Positions 1-15,500 of a stretch of DNA of 64,000 bases are shown one piece after another. The stretch is from Chrysoperla carnea. Its lineage: Eukaryota > Arthropoda > Insecta > Neuroptera > Chrysopidae. Location: NCBI RefSeq assembly GCF_905475395.1, contig NC_058337.1, positions 69,212,368 to 69,276,367 of the forward strand, given 5' to 3'. The notes under the pieces were generated by a model. The model did not search any database. It saw only the letters and a program-made list of their open reading frames with translations, and had not been told where the DNA came from. Position 1 is the first letter of the stretch. Every line of letters begins with the position of its first letter. Made by a program: the position numbers and the translations under genes.

Positions 1-547
1 TTAAATGATGGTTTGGCAATGATTGAAATCCTGAGAGATGTAGTAACATTGCATGCATGTCGCGTACATCACCAAGTCATAAGTCCTCTTATATTTTATA
101 CTACACTATAAACTGAGACGAATGGGCGTCTCATATTATACGCGTTGTTGTTTTGTTTTTTTTTTCCTCAAAGCAACAAAACAATTGACAGTAGTAAGTA
201 AAAGCAAGCAACTGAACTGATACTACTACATTCATATGAGTATTTAAACAATTGCGAAATAAAGAAACATCACAATGGGTCCGGTGGTAGTGATCACACA
301 TATAGAGTAAAGCGGGCCGGTTTGACTTTTTAAAAACTAAACCACTTTAATAATATGATACCGTGTGTGCCTCTCCACACTTCCCTACACTGTAATAATA
401 TATTGCGAGTAGAGTACCTTATAGTATGATGTGTGGTTCGTTTGTATGTTGTCTCTGTATTTAAAAAGAATTGCCTTATTGCCCCCATCAAGTTCAATAA
501 GTGATTTCAATGAAGTTTGATTATAGACATAAATGTTGTGTTGATTT
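1..547. other. Upstream region of the FAS1 gene
   Basis: This stretch lies before the first FAS1 exon. It is AT-rich with short homopolymer runs and contains no convincing open reading frame. It probably holds the promoter and 5' untranslated region of the FAS1 gene, but I can assign no specific TATA box or initiator. Confidence 0.4.
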
Positions 548-3500
548 ATGGCGCGGCAAAACATTCTATTATTGTTGTTACAGTGCGGAAGTGTTTATAT
601 TACACAATTTTTATATTTAAAAATGTTCATATTTTTATTAGTAAATAGTGTTCTTATACAAATAATATCTGGTGATGTTTTATTAACACCTACAAATCAA
701 CAACAATCAACCTTATCGTTATTATTACCTGACACATCTGGTATTGATGGACAATTAACGGCTAATTATAATATTGATAATTTTTTTTCATTATGGTTGG
801 TTTTTCATAATGATGATATTAAAGTTTCAGGTAAATTTTTGATTTTTTTAATCTAAATAAAAACCGTCAAAAATACAATTAAATAAGAAAAAAATTATTT
901 AAAGTTGTTAACATAGTAAACCTAGTCAACTCATTAAATTCTCTTAACTTTAAAATAATTTCCTTAAGATTCATTTTTTTCTTTTAAGTTACATTGAAGG
1001 AGTTTGTTACAAAATTATTTTTAAGTGAAATTTGTTCAAATTGTTAATTTAAAGTGACTTTAATTATAAAATATTTCTCAGAAAATTCAAGTTTCCCAGA
1101 ATAGTTTTCGATTTTGAAATTTCGAAATTTCGATATATCATTATCATAAGATTGTGAATAAGTTGAATATTATTACTTTACTCATTTGATCGAATTTCGA
1201 CCACGAGCGTCTCTAGTTATTTCTTAAAAGGACATAATAAGGAATCATTTTTTAACAGAATTAGTGAACGGACGGAAAATTTTGATTTTTTTTAATTTTC
1301 AAAATGACCTAGAGGGGTGTTCTGCCCTCTCAATCGTAATATGTCTGTATTCGATGTGTGTGTAGTCATGGTAGGGACAATAAAATCGATGCCAGCGCTT
1401 CCAGTCAAAAATTTTGGCGATAAAGGAGGCTGTTATGACTAATTTACAATTCTTTACATGTTAATGTCATAGAAAATGTCTAATTAAAATTATTGAAAAA
1501 CACTAATTAATTAAACTTATAATGCATTAAAAATTGTGAAAATAAGAAATCAAATTGCACAAATATTATTTTTCAAATGTAAATTATCATAATTATTTAT
1601 TTAAATTTGTGAGACAATAATATTAAAATATCAATGTAAGTGATAATTGCAATCCATACAATTATATATGCATCCATACAATTATATAATTAGTGTATCG
1701 TTACCATGGAAACGCCTCCAATAAAACTCACACACGGTGCCAATACCTAATTTAAAAAATTTTCAAATTGGCCTGGGGAGGGAATAGTTATGCCCTCTCC
1801 ATCGTAAAATGCCGCTATAGTTATTTCTTAATCATTTTGTATCAAAATTAGTGGACGGGCACAAATTTTAAAAAAAAAATTATTTTCAGTCAATAACTAT
1901 AGTCGGAACTTCATGAATTTAGCTTCAATAGTTTACCAATTTCCGCGGGTTTGAACTTTACATTTATAGCTTTATAAGCACTGTTTCAAATTTTTGATAA
2001 GAGACATTCCTAACATACTGCTTGTGAGAATAATATTTAATTGCTCATACTGCTTGTGAGAATTACCTTTTATAAATATAATAAATCACATGAAATTAAA
2101 AAAAAACCTTAGTAACACGATATTTAGGCATACGTTGATCTGTACTTGTCTATAAAATTATTTACATGAGTTGCCATATACAAAATTGCATCCTCTGTTC
2201 CACCCCCTCTCTTCGTTAAATATAGATAAAACCATCCTCGAAACAGGTTGTATATCGTGTACAAATTTGGGCTCAATTAATCCAGAACTTTTTGAGTCCA
2301 TAAGCAATACAAAAACGAACATTTTTATATATATAGAAGATTGTAGATATTCAAAAAATATTGTAAATATTGTAGAAATTGAAAACATCGAACGAAGTTT
2401 TCATAATATTTTTAACTGTTTTAAATAATTGAAATATTCATTAAAATCTTAATTAAATTTTTTATTAATTCTCATATTACATGATAACATTAATTAATTT
2501 TTTCTAATTTTAATTATTAATATTCATTTTACTAAAATTATTCTGGCTTTACACAACTCAAAAAATAGAAACAAGCTGAAGTTGTTGGAACGTATAAAAC
2601 GTTGTTAGACAATTCTGAGCAACTTAGTTTTATCAAATGGGGGTACTGGCCCACTGTAAAGTTAACGGAACATAAAAATTTTCTACCTTTTCTATCCAGA
2701 AAAACCTTGTTTGATTCTACTGATGACAAACTCAAATGTATTTTTTTCGAGAGGTTTGTTAAAATGACTGTAGTATTTGTAATTAATATTATCAACATTT
2801 AAAAATGTAATTTAATAGTAAAAAATTTTTAAAACAAAAAGCTATTAATTTTTAGAAACTTATTTAAAATTATTAGAATTACTTAGCATGATTAATTATA
2901 ATTTTAAATTGAAAAATTAAATAAAAATTACGTTTTAGAAAAGGTAAACTTTAAATTTAAATTTATTTTAAATATATATTATTTTTGCATTTTTATTATT
3001 TAATTATTATACTATTTATTTAATTATCGTCTTTGTTGGTCTTTTAGAAATTTTTTTAAATTTAAATTTAATTTAAAAAAGCGTTTTTCACCCTTTTTTA
3101 CCCATTTTCGGCATGTGCATACAATATACTGACCCACTCCGTCTTAAAAGCATATCAATATTATTTTCTGAATCCGAACTTTAAGGGCAACTCTCAAAAA
3201 CTGATAAACAAAAAATTTTAAAATAATATATTTTAACATAACTTTAAATATAATTTTGTGAAAAGTTGAATTATTTACAAACTAATTAGTAATCACCACA
3301 CCTATTTGTTGTAATTAATTATTATAAACATCCCTAAGGGTAAGGTTTAATTAATCATCCCGTGACTCATGAATGTTAGTTCTAAACAAATTTTATAAAA
3401 CATTCTTTAAATATTCTGCCCGTATATTATACTTTTAATCCCCTTTAGTACTAAATTTAGATGATAGGTATTAATATAAAGCAACGGCCAGACAGGAAAA

Positions 3501-6500
3501 AGATAGATAGTATGTTAGACCAAAAACGGCTCAATTTAAGCCAAAAATCCTTTAGGAACTTTTGATTTTAGCTACACGTATTATGAACCAAAATCATACC
3601 GGTCAGACGAAAGGTGTTTTTGCAGCCCCTGAAAAAGTATATTGGGGGTAACTTAAGCACATTTAAAACTGGCATTATACATTTTTTTGTTTTTACCTCT
3701 TAACAAAGTGCTTAGAAAATTTTTCTTTATACATCAGTCATCACTTATCGTCATCAATTTTTGGTCTCTCAAATGCCAAAATCCTAGGCTTTCTACCTTA
3801 AAATTAATGATCGAGATGTCCGATAAAATGGACCAAAAACACTACACTACACAGGGAAAAGGTTGCAAGCTCTGAACTGCAGGAATTAAATGAGCGAACA
3901 GTGCAGGAATTTCAACTCTCTAACCTTTTCATATACTATTCCATATATTAAAAATTCGGCGCCGCTCGGTGCCGAACTATTTACATACTTTATTTTAAAA
4001 TAGTTTGTAAAAATACGACTCCATGTTCGATAAATGATCTATCGATATGGCGAATGACTAAAATTGTAATATCAATACTACTTATCCAAATATAAAAACA
4101 AATTTACGTAGAATAAATATCCGAATATGCTTCAGTTTTGACGATTTGAGCCCGTATTCACAAGGTTATCTGGTTTCAAATAAATAGTCTACTTTCTAGT
4201 ATGATACTGATTTCTAAGTACTTAATAATAAAAATCTAATGATCCCGGAACAAGTACGATTTACATAATGTGTACCTAAACATTTATATAATTTTCTTAA
4301 ATATAATTTGACCGATGTTATCTGTCTTACAATATCTCAAAGTGGTAAATAATATTTTTTTTAAATTAAAAAATCAGGTTCAGCCGAGAGGGGATTCTAG
4401 GACGATCTCTCCCATGTCAGTGAATTTGCTGCCCTACCCTTTTCACGTCAGATCAACCTGATTGTGTTATTCAGTGCAGCCTGACTGAATGAGAAAACAC
4501 TTCAATATGGATGTGTTCTACTGTAACCTTTCGTGTTAGGTACAGATTCGGAAACATCCACTCATTGGAGCAAATATTTCCACCTGAGTCGCGAATTGAC
4601 CAAGGAGAATCGTTTCTTTTATTCTAGGCTCAAAAACCCCTGCTTTAGCATACGCTGAATATACAAAGTATGTTATCCCTTTTTCAACGAATTTTCCTCC
4701 TTGTATTAGTATAATAATATAATATTCAAATAATATGTATATCAATCCAGTTTGTGGGTACAAAGATATTATACCGATTGTAAGCTATCTTCTTAGCCAT
4801 ATAAAATATATGAAATAAGAAGAGTTTTTATGTGCGTTCTTATGTATAAAACAAAGAGGGATTGTGTATTGATTGGTATAGGTTTTTTTCTACTAAGAAT
4901 TAATCGGGTAGGTATAAGTTTCTAATGATTAATCATGATATGTAAATAACAAAACTCAAAATTATTTTTAATAAAATATAAGGATAATTATTATTTTTTT
5001 AAATAAATTCTATAAAATTAACTAGTAAGTCACGTGATATCAAACGCCAATCACAAAGTGTGACGCCAGTCCCTGACAAGCACACAGCCTTATGGATATA
5101 TAATAACATATGACTGTGGCCAAACACCATTTTGTTGTTGACATTTTAATAGAACGAAGCAAATAAATTGGCGTTTTAAGAGATGTAATTTTACACTGAG
5201 GCACTATACAGTTCTTCAAACACGAAAAATTCATTTTTAATTAAAGTTAACCTACAACTGTCATGCACAAAAATTATTGTTTACTTAGAACTGTCATAAC
5301 AAAAATGATTCTTTGTCACGGTTTGACGTCATTCCACACGCCATGACAGTGTAAAGTGTTTTCGAAGTAAATTTGAATTGGTTTTTTCAAATGTAAAATA
5401 ATTAATGCAATTAGTGTTTTTTTTTTAAATAACACTTTTTTGGTGTAAATCAGGTGTTAAGGTAACATATAAACCAATTTTTCAAATTTAGGACAAAAGC
5501 CTATTGTATGTAAACACTTCAAGTGACGAGTCTGACCGGCTGGGTTCATGTATACACATATATACAATGTCTCTTTGTTTTATAAATAAGAACGTCCGTA
5601 AGAACTCTTCTTACTTCGTATAATATAAATGGCTAACGATATGGTTTACAAATTGTATAGTCAGTCAAAGTGATATGTTAGAAGGAACAGTGTAATGATC
5701 CATATACAAAAACAAAATTAACAAAATGTTATTTATGAGCGTGCCAATTGTATTTCGAGTACAATTACCTTTATATTGCACAGATGTATTTACTATCTAG
5801 ATTCTAGAGTGTTCTATTTAAATTGAACTATTTCAAAGTGGAAAATCTGTCTATCTATAATAATATTTATGCCGAGCTATGTAAATTATAGGACTCATTA
5901 ATTCATTCTAGACCAGGTACTGAGAGAAGTTGTTTATGCAAAACATGACGAAAGTGATTTGATGACTTATTCGTATATCTTTAGAAATCCAAAAACTAAT
6001 ACATATCTATAGACAGAAAAATACCAGTTCCCACCACCAATTGTTTTTGAAGATAGATATTAATTAATTTGAGAAGTTATTGAGAAATTGAACCCCGAAG
6101 TTAGAAAAGTTGATTTTTTTCCTGCTCAGTACAAATTTTCGAATAAGATGAATCTGCTTATGTTTCTAAGGTTTATGTAGCGTTTACAATGTATTACTTC
6201 AAAGGTAGTATGAAAAGATTCACCAAAGATCTAGTTTTTCAATTTTATTATGTTTCTATTATAGATACATAATCAGTTTTCATATCAAAAGCTTGTACTG
6301 CCTAGAACTACCTGGAAAAAAATTTTCAAAATATGTGGTACAATATTTCGAACACGGCTCAGTTTACGCAAATAAACTTTTAAATCGTTTCTCATATTTT
6401 GAACACTCGATTACCATCAGAACCTTAGTCCACTCTATTTCATTCGTAATTACTTTCATTGTTGTTGCGATTTTTTCATTGATGTTTGTTCCAAACTATT

Positions 6501-9500
6501 TGATCTAAGTCGTTGCATTAAGTTTCGAATATTTCCCCTTATAACTTAGACTGGTAAAAAAAAACTATTTGAATAATCGACGCTACTCTTAACGAAACTT
6601 AAAACGAACAATAAAGAAACAAAAAATAAAAATATAATACTACATCAATTTTATAATTTCCGCTACTCTAAAAATATTTTCAACATTTTTTATCAAATTT
6701 TCTTTTTAAATAATTTATATGGGAGGTTTATAATTAAACACCCGGTATAATAATTGTGTGTTTATTAAATGTGAATTATTTATTATCAGTTCTTGTTGTT
6801 TACTTCCATTTTGCAAATTAGTTTATAGTCACAGCTACAGAGGTAATGTTGGACCTTGGGAATTTTTATATTATTTCAAATTATTTAGATTCTTTGCCAT
6901 CTCGAAGTAGGTACTATTCAATTTTTGTCGTATAGTTTCCAAGAAAATTGATTGTTTTTCAACTTTATTCTGCATATAAATTTTTAGACAGCTTCGAATA
7001 ATGGGTCTACAGATTCTAATATCATATTTAGTAGCTCAACCGATAAAATTAAGCTTCAAATTTGAGAAAAATCTTTAATTTCCAATTTCTCCGAAACTAT
7101 CTATTACATATATTATGTAAAAGAAAACTCGTGAGGAACAAAGCTCCGGCGCTCAAGTCATATTTCCACCCCATTTAATGTTTCTTACTGTTGATGCTTT
7201 GTATTGAAATATAAATCACGAAATGGTATTTTTGAATGGATTTTTTTTCCGTAAAAATACCGAAAGAAAAATCTATTATATATCTGTGTTATAAAAAAGA
7301 GGAAAGGGCATTTGGGAATTTCATACTCCCAAAAGGCACATACTTAGTATTAACTTAATTTAATATCATACATTTTATATTTTTAAATAATTAAAGGAAA
7401 AATCATGGAAAATTAGTAAGAGAGCTTTTATGGAATCAATTTCAGTTTTTTTCCTGTGTATGACAAATAATTATAAAAAATCAAATTCTTGATTAAAAAA
7501 TGTGAAATATAAGGCAGGAAATAAACGAATAATTTAGAAGAAACATCTGATTAGAAATGATTATTGTGGTTAAATTAGCGTATTGTTTCAAGATACAAGG
7601 TCATTGTATATTATAACTATATTATAAGTATTGTATAATAAAGTGTAATCATAATAATGTTTATGTCAACAATACTTACTAGTCGAGGAGGATCATTGGA
7701 TTATTCCTTATTACTTTAATTTAAAATATAAGTTTTTTAGTCTAGTAAATTTTATTGAAAAGTTTTCATTTTCCAGTTTCTTGAATGGGAATTATTTCTG
7801 GAAAAGCATATTACATGCTTAAATTTATTAATTTTTTCGTTAAACGTCTCCGACAAAATTAATAGTATAAAAAACACTTTTCTTTTTCTTTTTTAAATGT
7901 GTACTAAAAAGTAAAAAATATTATTTTAATGCAAAATAAATTTAACGTATAAAAAAGTATAGACTCATTTTCAGGAGATAATAGATAATACAACACTTTA
8001 CTACATTGCATCAGAAAATTTATGTATATTTAATATCGTTCACATTTTAATAAAAACCATAATTTTTTAACCGTTTGACTTTTTAATTTAAGCACCCCCT
8101 TAATAAATAAAAATAATAAAAGAAACCTCCTGCTATCATAAAACGTATTTTCACGTAAAATGACTCAAACAAGCATTGTAGGAGCTATTTATAGGCACAA
8201 CATGGGTTTGAAACTAGGTCATTTGCAAATTTTTTGATATAGAAATTCATCTTTGACAAAAAATATGAAACTTTTATTGAAAATTTTTTTCCTACAAAGT
8301 TAACAAATTAAGAATTTTGCATAATTTTAATATCTATTTTTTGTAAAGTTTACATAAAATTTCTCAAATTTTTGAATTCTAAGAAATAAAGAAAACAAAT
8401 TAGAATACACGTTTAGAATGCAAATTTTTTGAATTTTAAAAAGTTTTAATTATTTGCTATTATTCCTAATATTACTACCATTTTTATATCTATCAAAAAT
8501 CTACCGTTATCTGTGTTGAGCGTAGTTTTATTGCATACATGACTCTTCGTCCGTCAGGAGACCTTCATGCCCAATCATGTCATTTATGAAGTCACTTCTT
8601 TTCACCTCGATCCATATAGTTGTGTTATTTTAGTATTTCATAAAGAAATTTTTTTGTACCTCAACCTACCGGGCCAGATTTTTTTTTTTTTTTAATGACC
8701 AAGAAAGTCCATATATCAAAATCTACATCTAACTTTTTGCCGCTAGAAAGTTTTGGTATTTGCTATGGGCAAAATGAGCCAATCATAAGAATCCATTTCT
8801 GAGGTGATTTTTTAATATTTTAAAACCTTGAAAATATGGACCAGAAACGTATACTCGGGGGTTTTCGGGGTCTCTGCTTTCCCCCTCTCTTGGGGAAATT
8901 CACCTCACTGGTCCAAAATTTCAATATACTATAAATATTCAACAAATTTTACCTTCAGAATCCACATTCTACCTTCAGAATCGTGATCAGCAACCCCAAA
9001 AACCCCCGAGTATTCTTTTTTGGTCCATTTTGTTGAATATATACAGAATATTGAAATTTTGGACCAGCGGGGCAAATGACTCCAAGAGGGGGAATTATAT
9101 CGAAATTCTGACTTGGGAATTGTGATCATCGACCCCGAAAACCTCCGAGTTTGCGTTTATTGTCCTTTTTGTTGCATATTTTCAAGGTTTTCAAATTTTC
9201 AAAAATCATCTCAGAAATGGATTATAGCAATTGGCTTATTTGGCCCATAGCAACGGTCAAAATTCTAGCGGCAAAAAGTTAGATGTAAATTTTGATATAT
9301 GAACCTTCCTAAACATTTTTTTAAAAAAAACTGGCCTGATAGGTTGAAGTACTTACACAAAAATTCTTCATTTAAGCCTTTTTTGATCTTAAATAATTCG
9401 TCTGATAATAAATTTCTGTGTTACCGCTTTACGAGACATTTGAATACCAGAGATGAAAATGTGTAAACCGGATTTTAAAAAATAATTTTTTGTGAAAATA

Positions 9501-12500
9501 AAATTCGAAATATTATAATTGTGTAACCACTTAGAAGTTTCTGTTATTGAATGGTAATGTTTCATGTTAAAATAACATTTGATTGAAAGTCATGTTTATT
9601 AATTGCAGGAATTACCCACATTAATTAGTATTCGTTATTCAATTAATATTGACAACTATAAATTATTATAAATTAATTAATAATAATGGTTTGAATAAAT
9701 CAATAAATGTACTCCACCTAATAACTAAATATATTGTCGTAGATAAGTATATATTAATTAAAAGCAAATAAATAAAACCGGAAACGAATGTCAAATAATA
9801 AATTTAACTTTTAACGTTTGGTATTTAAATGTTATTTCAAAATTATCCATATTAATAAAAAAAGTGTAATATTAAAAAAAAAAAAAAAATATTAAAAAAA
9901 GTTATTGAAGTCGAAAAAATTTTAGCACCCCTTCACAAGTTTTGGGTTTTTACATTTGAGAAGACGTAGATTACGAAATGGGAAAATAAATCTGCCCGCC
10001 GTACAACAGCGTATTTTTTAGCGTAAACGCCAAAAATTTTTTCTTCTAAATTATAGGAGATAGAGAGTTGAAAATTGGTATTTAGTTAAAGTATTGAAGT
10101 TTAATTTTTCAAAAAATATTAACCCTTTTTGACTCTTTTAATGTAATTAATCCGGGTTAGTTTGAAATTGAGCACAATAAACCACAAACTTAAACTTCCC
10201 TACCAAACCAGAACCTTCTGACTCTTATAGTTTCGGAGTTCTGGAAATCTCAGATCACTAACTTGCTTAATTTAGTTTGTAATCGGTATGTAGCTTTAAC
10301 TTGTTGGTCTATAGTGCTTAATTTCATACCAACCCTTTCTGATATTATTGACATGATGAAACGCAGTAGAAGGAGGATTAGGAAGATGAAAAGAGGATTT
10401 TCCAAGTTTATTTTCGATAGATATTTTACGAAACTATAAAAAGAAGAAGGTTGCAAAGTAGAGAGCTTCGAATTGTAGGTTTATTGATCTTAATATCAAA
10501 TCATCCCCATTTGATAGTTTTAAGGAGCATGAAAACGAAGGGAGTTGAATAAAAAGTATTTGTTTTTTAACGGTTCGGCAGAGACTTTTGGGGCACAATA
10601 AAATGCTTTTAGCTTATAGTTCGAAATATGGAAGTAAAAACATCAAAGAGCTTTGAGTAAAAAAGATTTTTTTTCAAAGCGTTTGTCCAATAATGACAAA
10701 CTGTTTTTTCGAAATCTTTCGAAAAACTAGAAAACATAAGCCTTTGAATGTGCTGCTTATTATTCAAACTTTTCTCGCTGAGATATAGCCGTTTGAAGTT
10801 TTCCAAAAATATGAAAATTTGAAACTGTTCCACTTACTTACTTCGACAGTTGAGTAATACTTTAAAAAAATTCTTGGTGGAATTTTTATTTTAAATTCTA
10901 AAAACGCTTGAAATCATTAAAAAACTAATGCTCTAAGTAATATTTCACTCCGATTATGATGGTATACCTTCGACAACAAATTTATTTCATTTTTTCATTT
11001 CATTTTGTCTTTTAATTTGTTGATTTTAATATCGTTGTTGCGTGGAAGTAAAATAATATTTTAATAACATAAATTAGAAGACATTATTAGTACCTAAGCC
11101 GAACTAGGTATACCAATATTTAATATATTTAATATAGGAAGCCGGTTTATTTATCAATTTAAAATATCAGTAACGATTGATCAACATTGCTTTCTTTATA
11201 TGGAGAAAGATTTCACTTTAACAAAAAAAACATTCGTTACCTTCAAATACAAATAGGGGAGATCTGGTACAGATATACCTACCTTTAAAAATATAAATAA
11301 ACTTACTTAAAACTAATTAAAATCACAGAAAGCTTATATTATTGGTAACTCTCGGGGTAATAAAAACAAAATAATATTAACTGAGGGAAAAAAATACAAT
11401 TGCAAAAAGTTGAAAAATAAAATTGACAGCCTGACTTGCCGTGCACATTTGATAGGCCTTTTTAGGCATAAAAGTTAACAAGTTTTTTGTTTTGCAAATA
11501 TGTCGACGACAGTGTCGAAATCAGTAGCACGCGAAATATCCTGAGCCATAGTTGATCTCAAATAGTTTTTGATCAATTTTAATTTTGAGAACGATCTTTC
11601 AGCACTCGTTTTCACGTTTTTTGAACACTCTAGATCATTTAAATTACTCACCTCTTGTGTGTGAAGAGGCCTTTCTTAGTGCGAGGCCCTGTGCGGTGGC
11701 CTAGGTTTGCCACACCTGAAACCGTCACTGATTGTACGCTAGCTGTGCTGCCTCTTAAAAAGTTTTTGGTCAATTTTATCAGTAAATTATACAGAGACAT
11801 AGAGTCTAATATAAAATAAAAATATTTTTATAGTTACCCCTTTTGATCAAAGCAGGTCACACTGTAAGGTTAACTAATTATTTCATACCCATTATTTGGT
11901 ATAGTAAAGTCTATCTATGCATTGTTAGTAACTAGTTCCTACTAAATTACCTACGCTTACCCACGAAAATGACTTTAATGAAGTTTCCTTACTTTGACAT
12001 AGGGGTTTTGAGTTCAACGCTATTCGAACACACTTTTCCATATACGTAAAATTGATGTTGTTCTGGTTATAATACCCTATGTTTACTTTATATTTTTTGA
12101 TTTTTTACTTATTTTTACCAAGAACTCACCCAGACGTTAAAAAATGTTTAAAAAATGTACATAATAATTTAAATATTTGAACGAAGGTACCTACACTAAA
12201 AGAATTTGTTAAAATCATTTATGGTAGAAAAGTAATTACATGATGTTGTCATATCGTGATGTCACGAATATAGTCATAGTCATCATGTTCTTATAAAAAT
12301 AATATCATTATTAAGAATATTTATATTTAAGGTATTGAAATGAGGTTTTTATTTCATTTAAAATGAATATGAATGAATAATATAAATTAAATAAATACAT
12401 AGAAAAATAATATTGGTTTTTTAATAGATTCGTAGATATTTAAACAAAATTATTCAAATAAAATATTATTTAAATGTATACAGGTCTGGTACATATATAC

Positions 12501-15500
12501 ATAAATTTATTTATGGTATCATTTATTATATGGTATATAATAATAAAAATATAGTTTAAAAAACTAAAAAACATGCTTGTTGCTTCTTCTAAGTATATAT
12601 GTATAGTATGGTTATCGGTAGTATAATAAATGTATATAACTGCGATGATGTCCTATGCATGTGTATGATATTAGAGAGTTACATACAAGCATACAAACAT
12701 ACATACATACAGGTGAAGCTAATATAAGCATGTTAAAAGAAGAAACACAGCTGAAATCGCTAAGTTTAGAAATTTTGCACAAACGTTCCTTAAATGTCGT
12801 AAGTGTGTAGTAGGGCGTGATTTTTGGCATCCGCTAAGGGGTTAAAATGAAGGTTGTAAATTTGTATGAACCTCAGTCAATTTTGAAGTTAGAAATGTTA
12901 AAAATAATATATGAGGTCATGGTTCAAAACAGAACTTTACTGTACTGTACAAAGACCAATGGTACGAATATAATTATTGGGAAAGATTCGTAGACAAGTT
13001 TTTATAGATTTATACTACCTACATAAAATTAAAAAAGTACGCTTTTATTAACGCTTAAAACTCATTCTTCATTTGAAGTTAAAAGAGCCAAAATTACAAT
13101 TCACCACAGATTTTTTTGAGACTTCAATCTATACCATAAAAATATGCTCATTTAATTAATAATGTAAATTAGTCGCAAAAATGAAGCAATGAAGTTCAAA
13201 AAATTTGAACAGTAAGGATGAATAGTAATGGATTTCAATGCTGTTTTCAGCATTCGATTCGTTAAAGCGTCAAGTTAAAGTCATTTTAAACTAACCGTAA
13301 ATATACAAAATTCACAATTCGGTTAATAGCGATGAAAATGATTTCAAACTTGTTACTTCTGGAGTTTTCGGGAAATTCATTATATAATCGGTCTCAATCG
13401 TTACTCGGGGGTTTTTCAAAATTTATCTCCGAGGTACTTTTTACCAAATTCTGTCGCGATATTCTTTGTTCAATGATCCCAAAAGCTCCCGAGTAACGAG
13501 TTTGGATCGATTATATAACGAATTTCGATTTTTTAACGTTTACCCTGGACACCAGGTACCTTGGAGATCATTTCGTTCTCATATTCTTGTTCAGCGACCT
13601 TAAAAACCCCAAGTAACAAGTTTGGAATCATTTTAATCGCTATTAACCGAATTGTGAATTTAGTATATTTACGGTTGTAAATATACTAAATCAATTTAAG
13701 TCACAACATTTCTTGACGCTCTAACGAATCGAATGCCAAAAACCGAACCAAAATCCGTTTTAAGTGTTTCGTTTCTGCGACTATAAATAGAGCTCCGTGC
13801 ATAACATTTTGGATAGGTACGGAATTCTAGTAGAATATATAATTAATACTATCACCTTCAAGGTGTAAAAAGAGGATAGATGCGATTTTTTTAAATTAAG
13901 TAAGTCAATGATTTTATCATCTGCACATGATTGATTATTCTTAGAAATCAAGAAATGTTTATATTTTTAAAAAAATATAAAGATTCATTCCCACAGTTTT
14001 CATAAAATTTCAACTCACGCTTAGATAATTGCTAGAAATTTAAAATATTTTAATTTTCTTATCTTATTTTCTTATGAATAATTTAAAAACTAAACAATCT
14101 AGTTAATTAATAAATATATAACAGTTTAATCAATAGTTTTAACTTACAAATAATCACGAACTTAAATAAATTATATTTCATTTTAAATTTGAAATGGGAC
14201 AATTAAAGAAAGTTACGTGACGATATATTATAGAACGTTGATACATATATTATTGTTCAATGAATAAGAAGTCTTTCTTACCTGTTTAATAATTATTAAA
14301 ACCAAGTGAAAACAAACAATTGACTGAGTTAATTGTTGAAATACCATGCATAGACAGTGTTGATTACTCTATCACATTACACATACATGCATGTCACACC
14401 ATACATAACTGATATTCCCATATAATACATACTATACAATTTACGTATAATTTGCGCCCTAACGGGTAAACAGTAATATTTACGAAAAAAAGTTTCAAAC
14501 AAAAATTTGTTATTATTATAAGGAATATTTTTTATATTTAAACTTTTGTTCTATCTCTAACGGTTTACAAGATGGAGCCTACGGACCCAAGATCCAATTG
14601 ACCTATGTTGCTCATTTACGAACTCGACCTCACTTTTTACGTCCTGAGCACGCTGTAAAAATTTCAGCTTGATATATTTTTTCGTTTTTGAGTTATCGTG
14701 CTCACAGGCGGACGGACGGACGGACAATTGAAAATGAACTAATTAGGTGATTTTATGAACACCTATACCAAAATTTTGTTCGTAGCATCAATATTTTAAG
14801 CGTTACAAACTTGGGACTAAACTTAGTATACCTTGCATATTACATATATGCATGGTATAAAATATGTGTTAATATTCAAGCTTTGATTGTATTAAAAAGT
14901 AAAAAATAATTCTTTCACTTAGTAACAATCTAGAAAAGCTTGAAACAAACAGACAGACAAACAAGAAAGCATGTTGATAAAAAGCTTAAAATAAAGCAAC
15001 CGTCTAACGATTAAAAACGTCAATAAAATCAATATATAAATATAAAAATAGATATATTTCCGTGATGAGTTCAGAATTGATTTGCGTGGAGATGATTACG
15101 CCATAAATCATCGCATTTGTTGACACAAATTTGTATGTTGTTTAAATAGTGTGCCGTACAGTCAGGCAGAGGCGGATTACAAAATTTTACAAAAAAGAAA
15201 AAAAAATTAGCACCTCTCGTAATAAAAAAATTTATCAAGAAAGACCTTTTTAAAGTTTAGTTTCAAGTTTTTTTTTTTTTCTTTAGAATCTGTAAAATCT
15301 ATTGTTGATAAAAACGGATACATTCACCAACAAAGCAGTTTTCTAAATCACCAAAATAGATCATTACTAACATACTTGCTCTAGTGTCCAAATTGCTTAA
15401 AATCTAAAATTTACCTACTCTAAAAAGTGCTGAAAAATTCTCACTTCTTTTGAAGTTCAACCACAAGTCTGTGTATAATTACTAGATATAAGCTGTTACT

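Noticed and set aside
2158-2802. Overlapping small ORFs on both strands (85, 76, 86 and 66 codons)
   Set aside because: They lie in the FAS1 first intron, match no family I know, and some rely on non-ATG starts. A decayed coding fragment is possible but unsupported.
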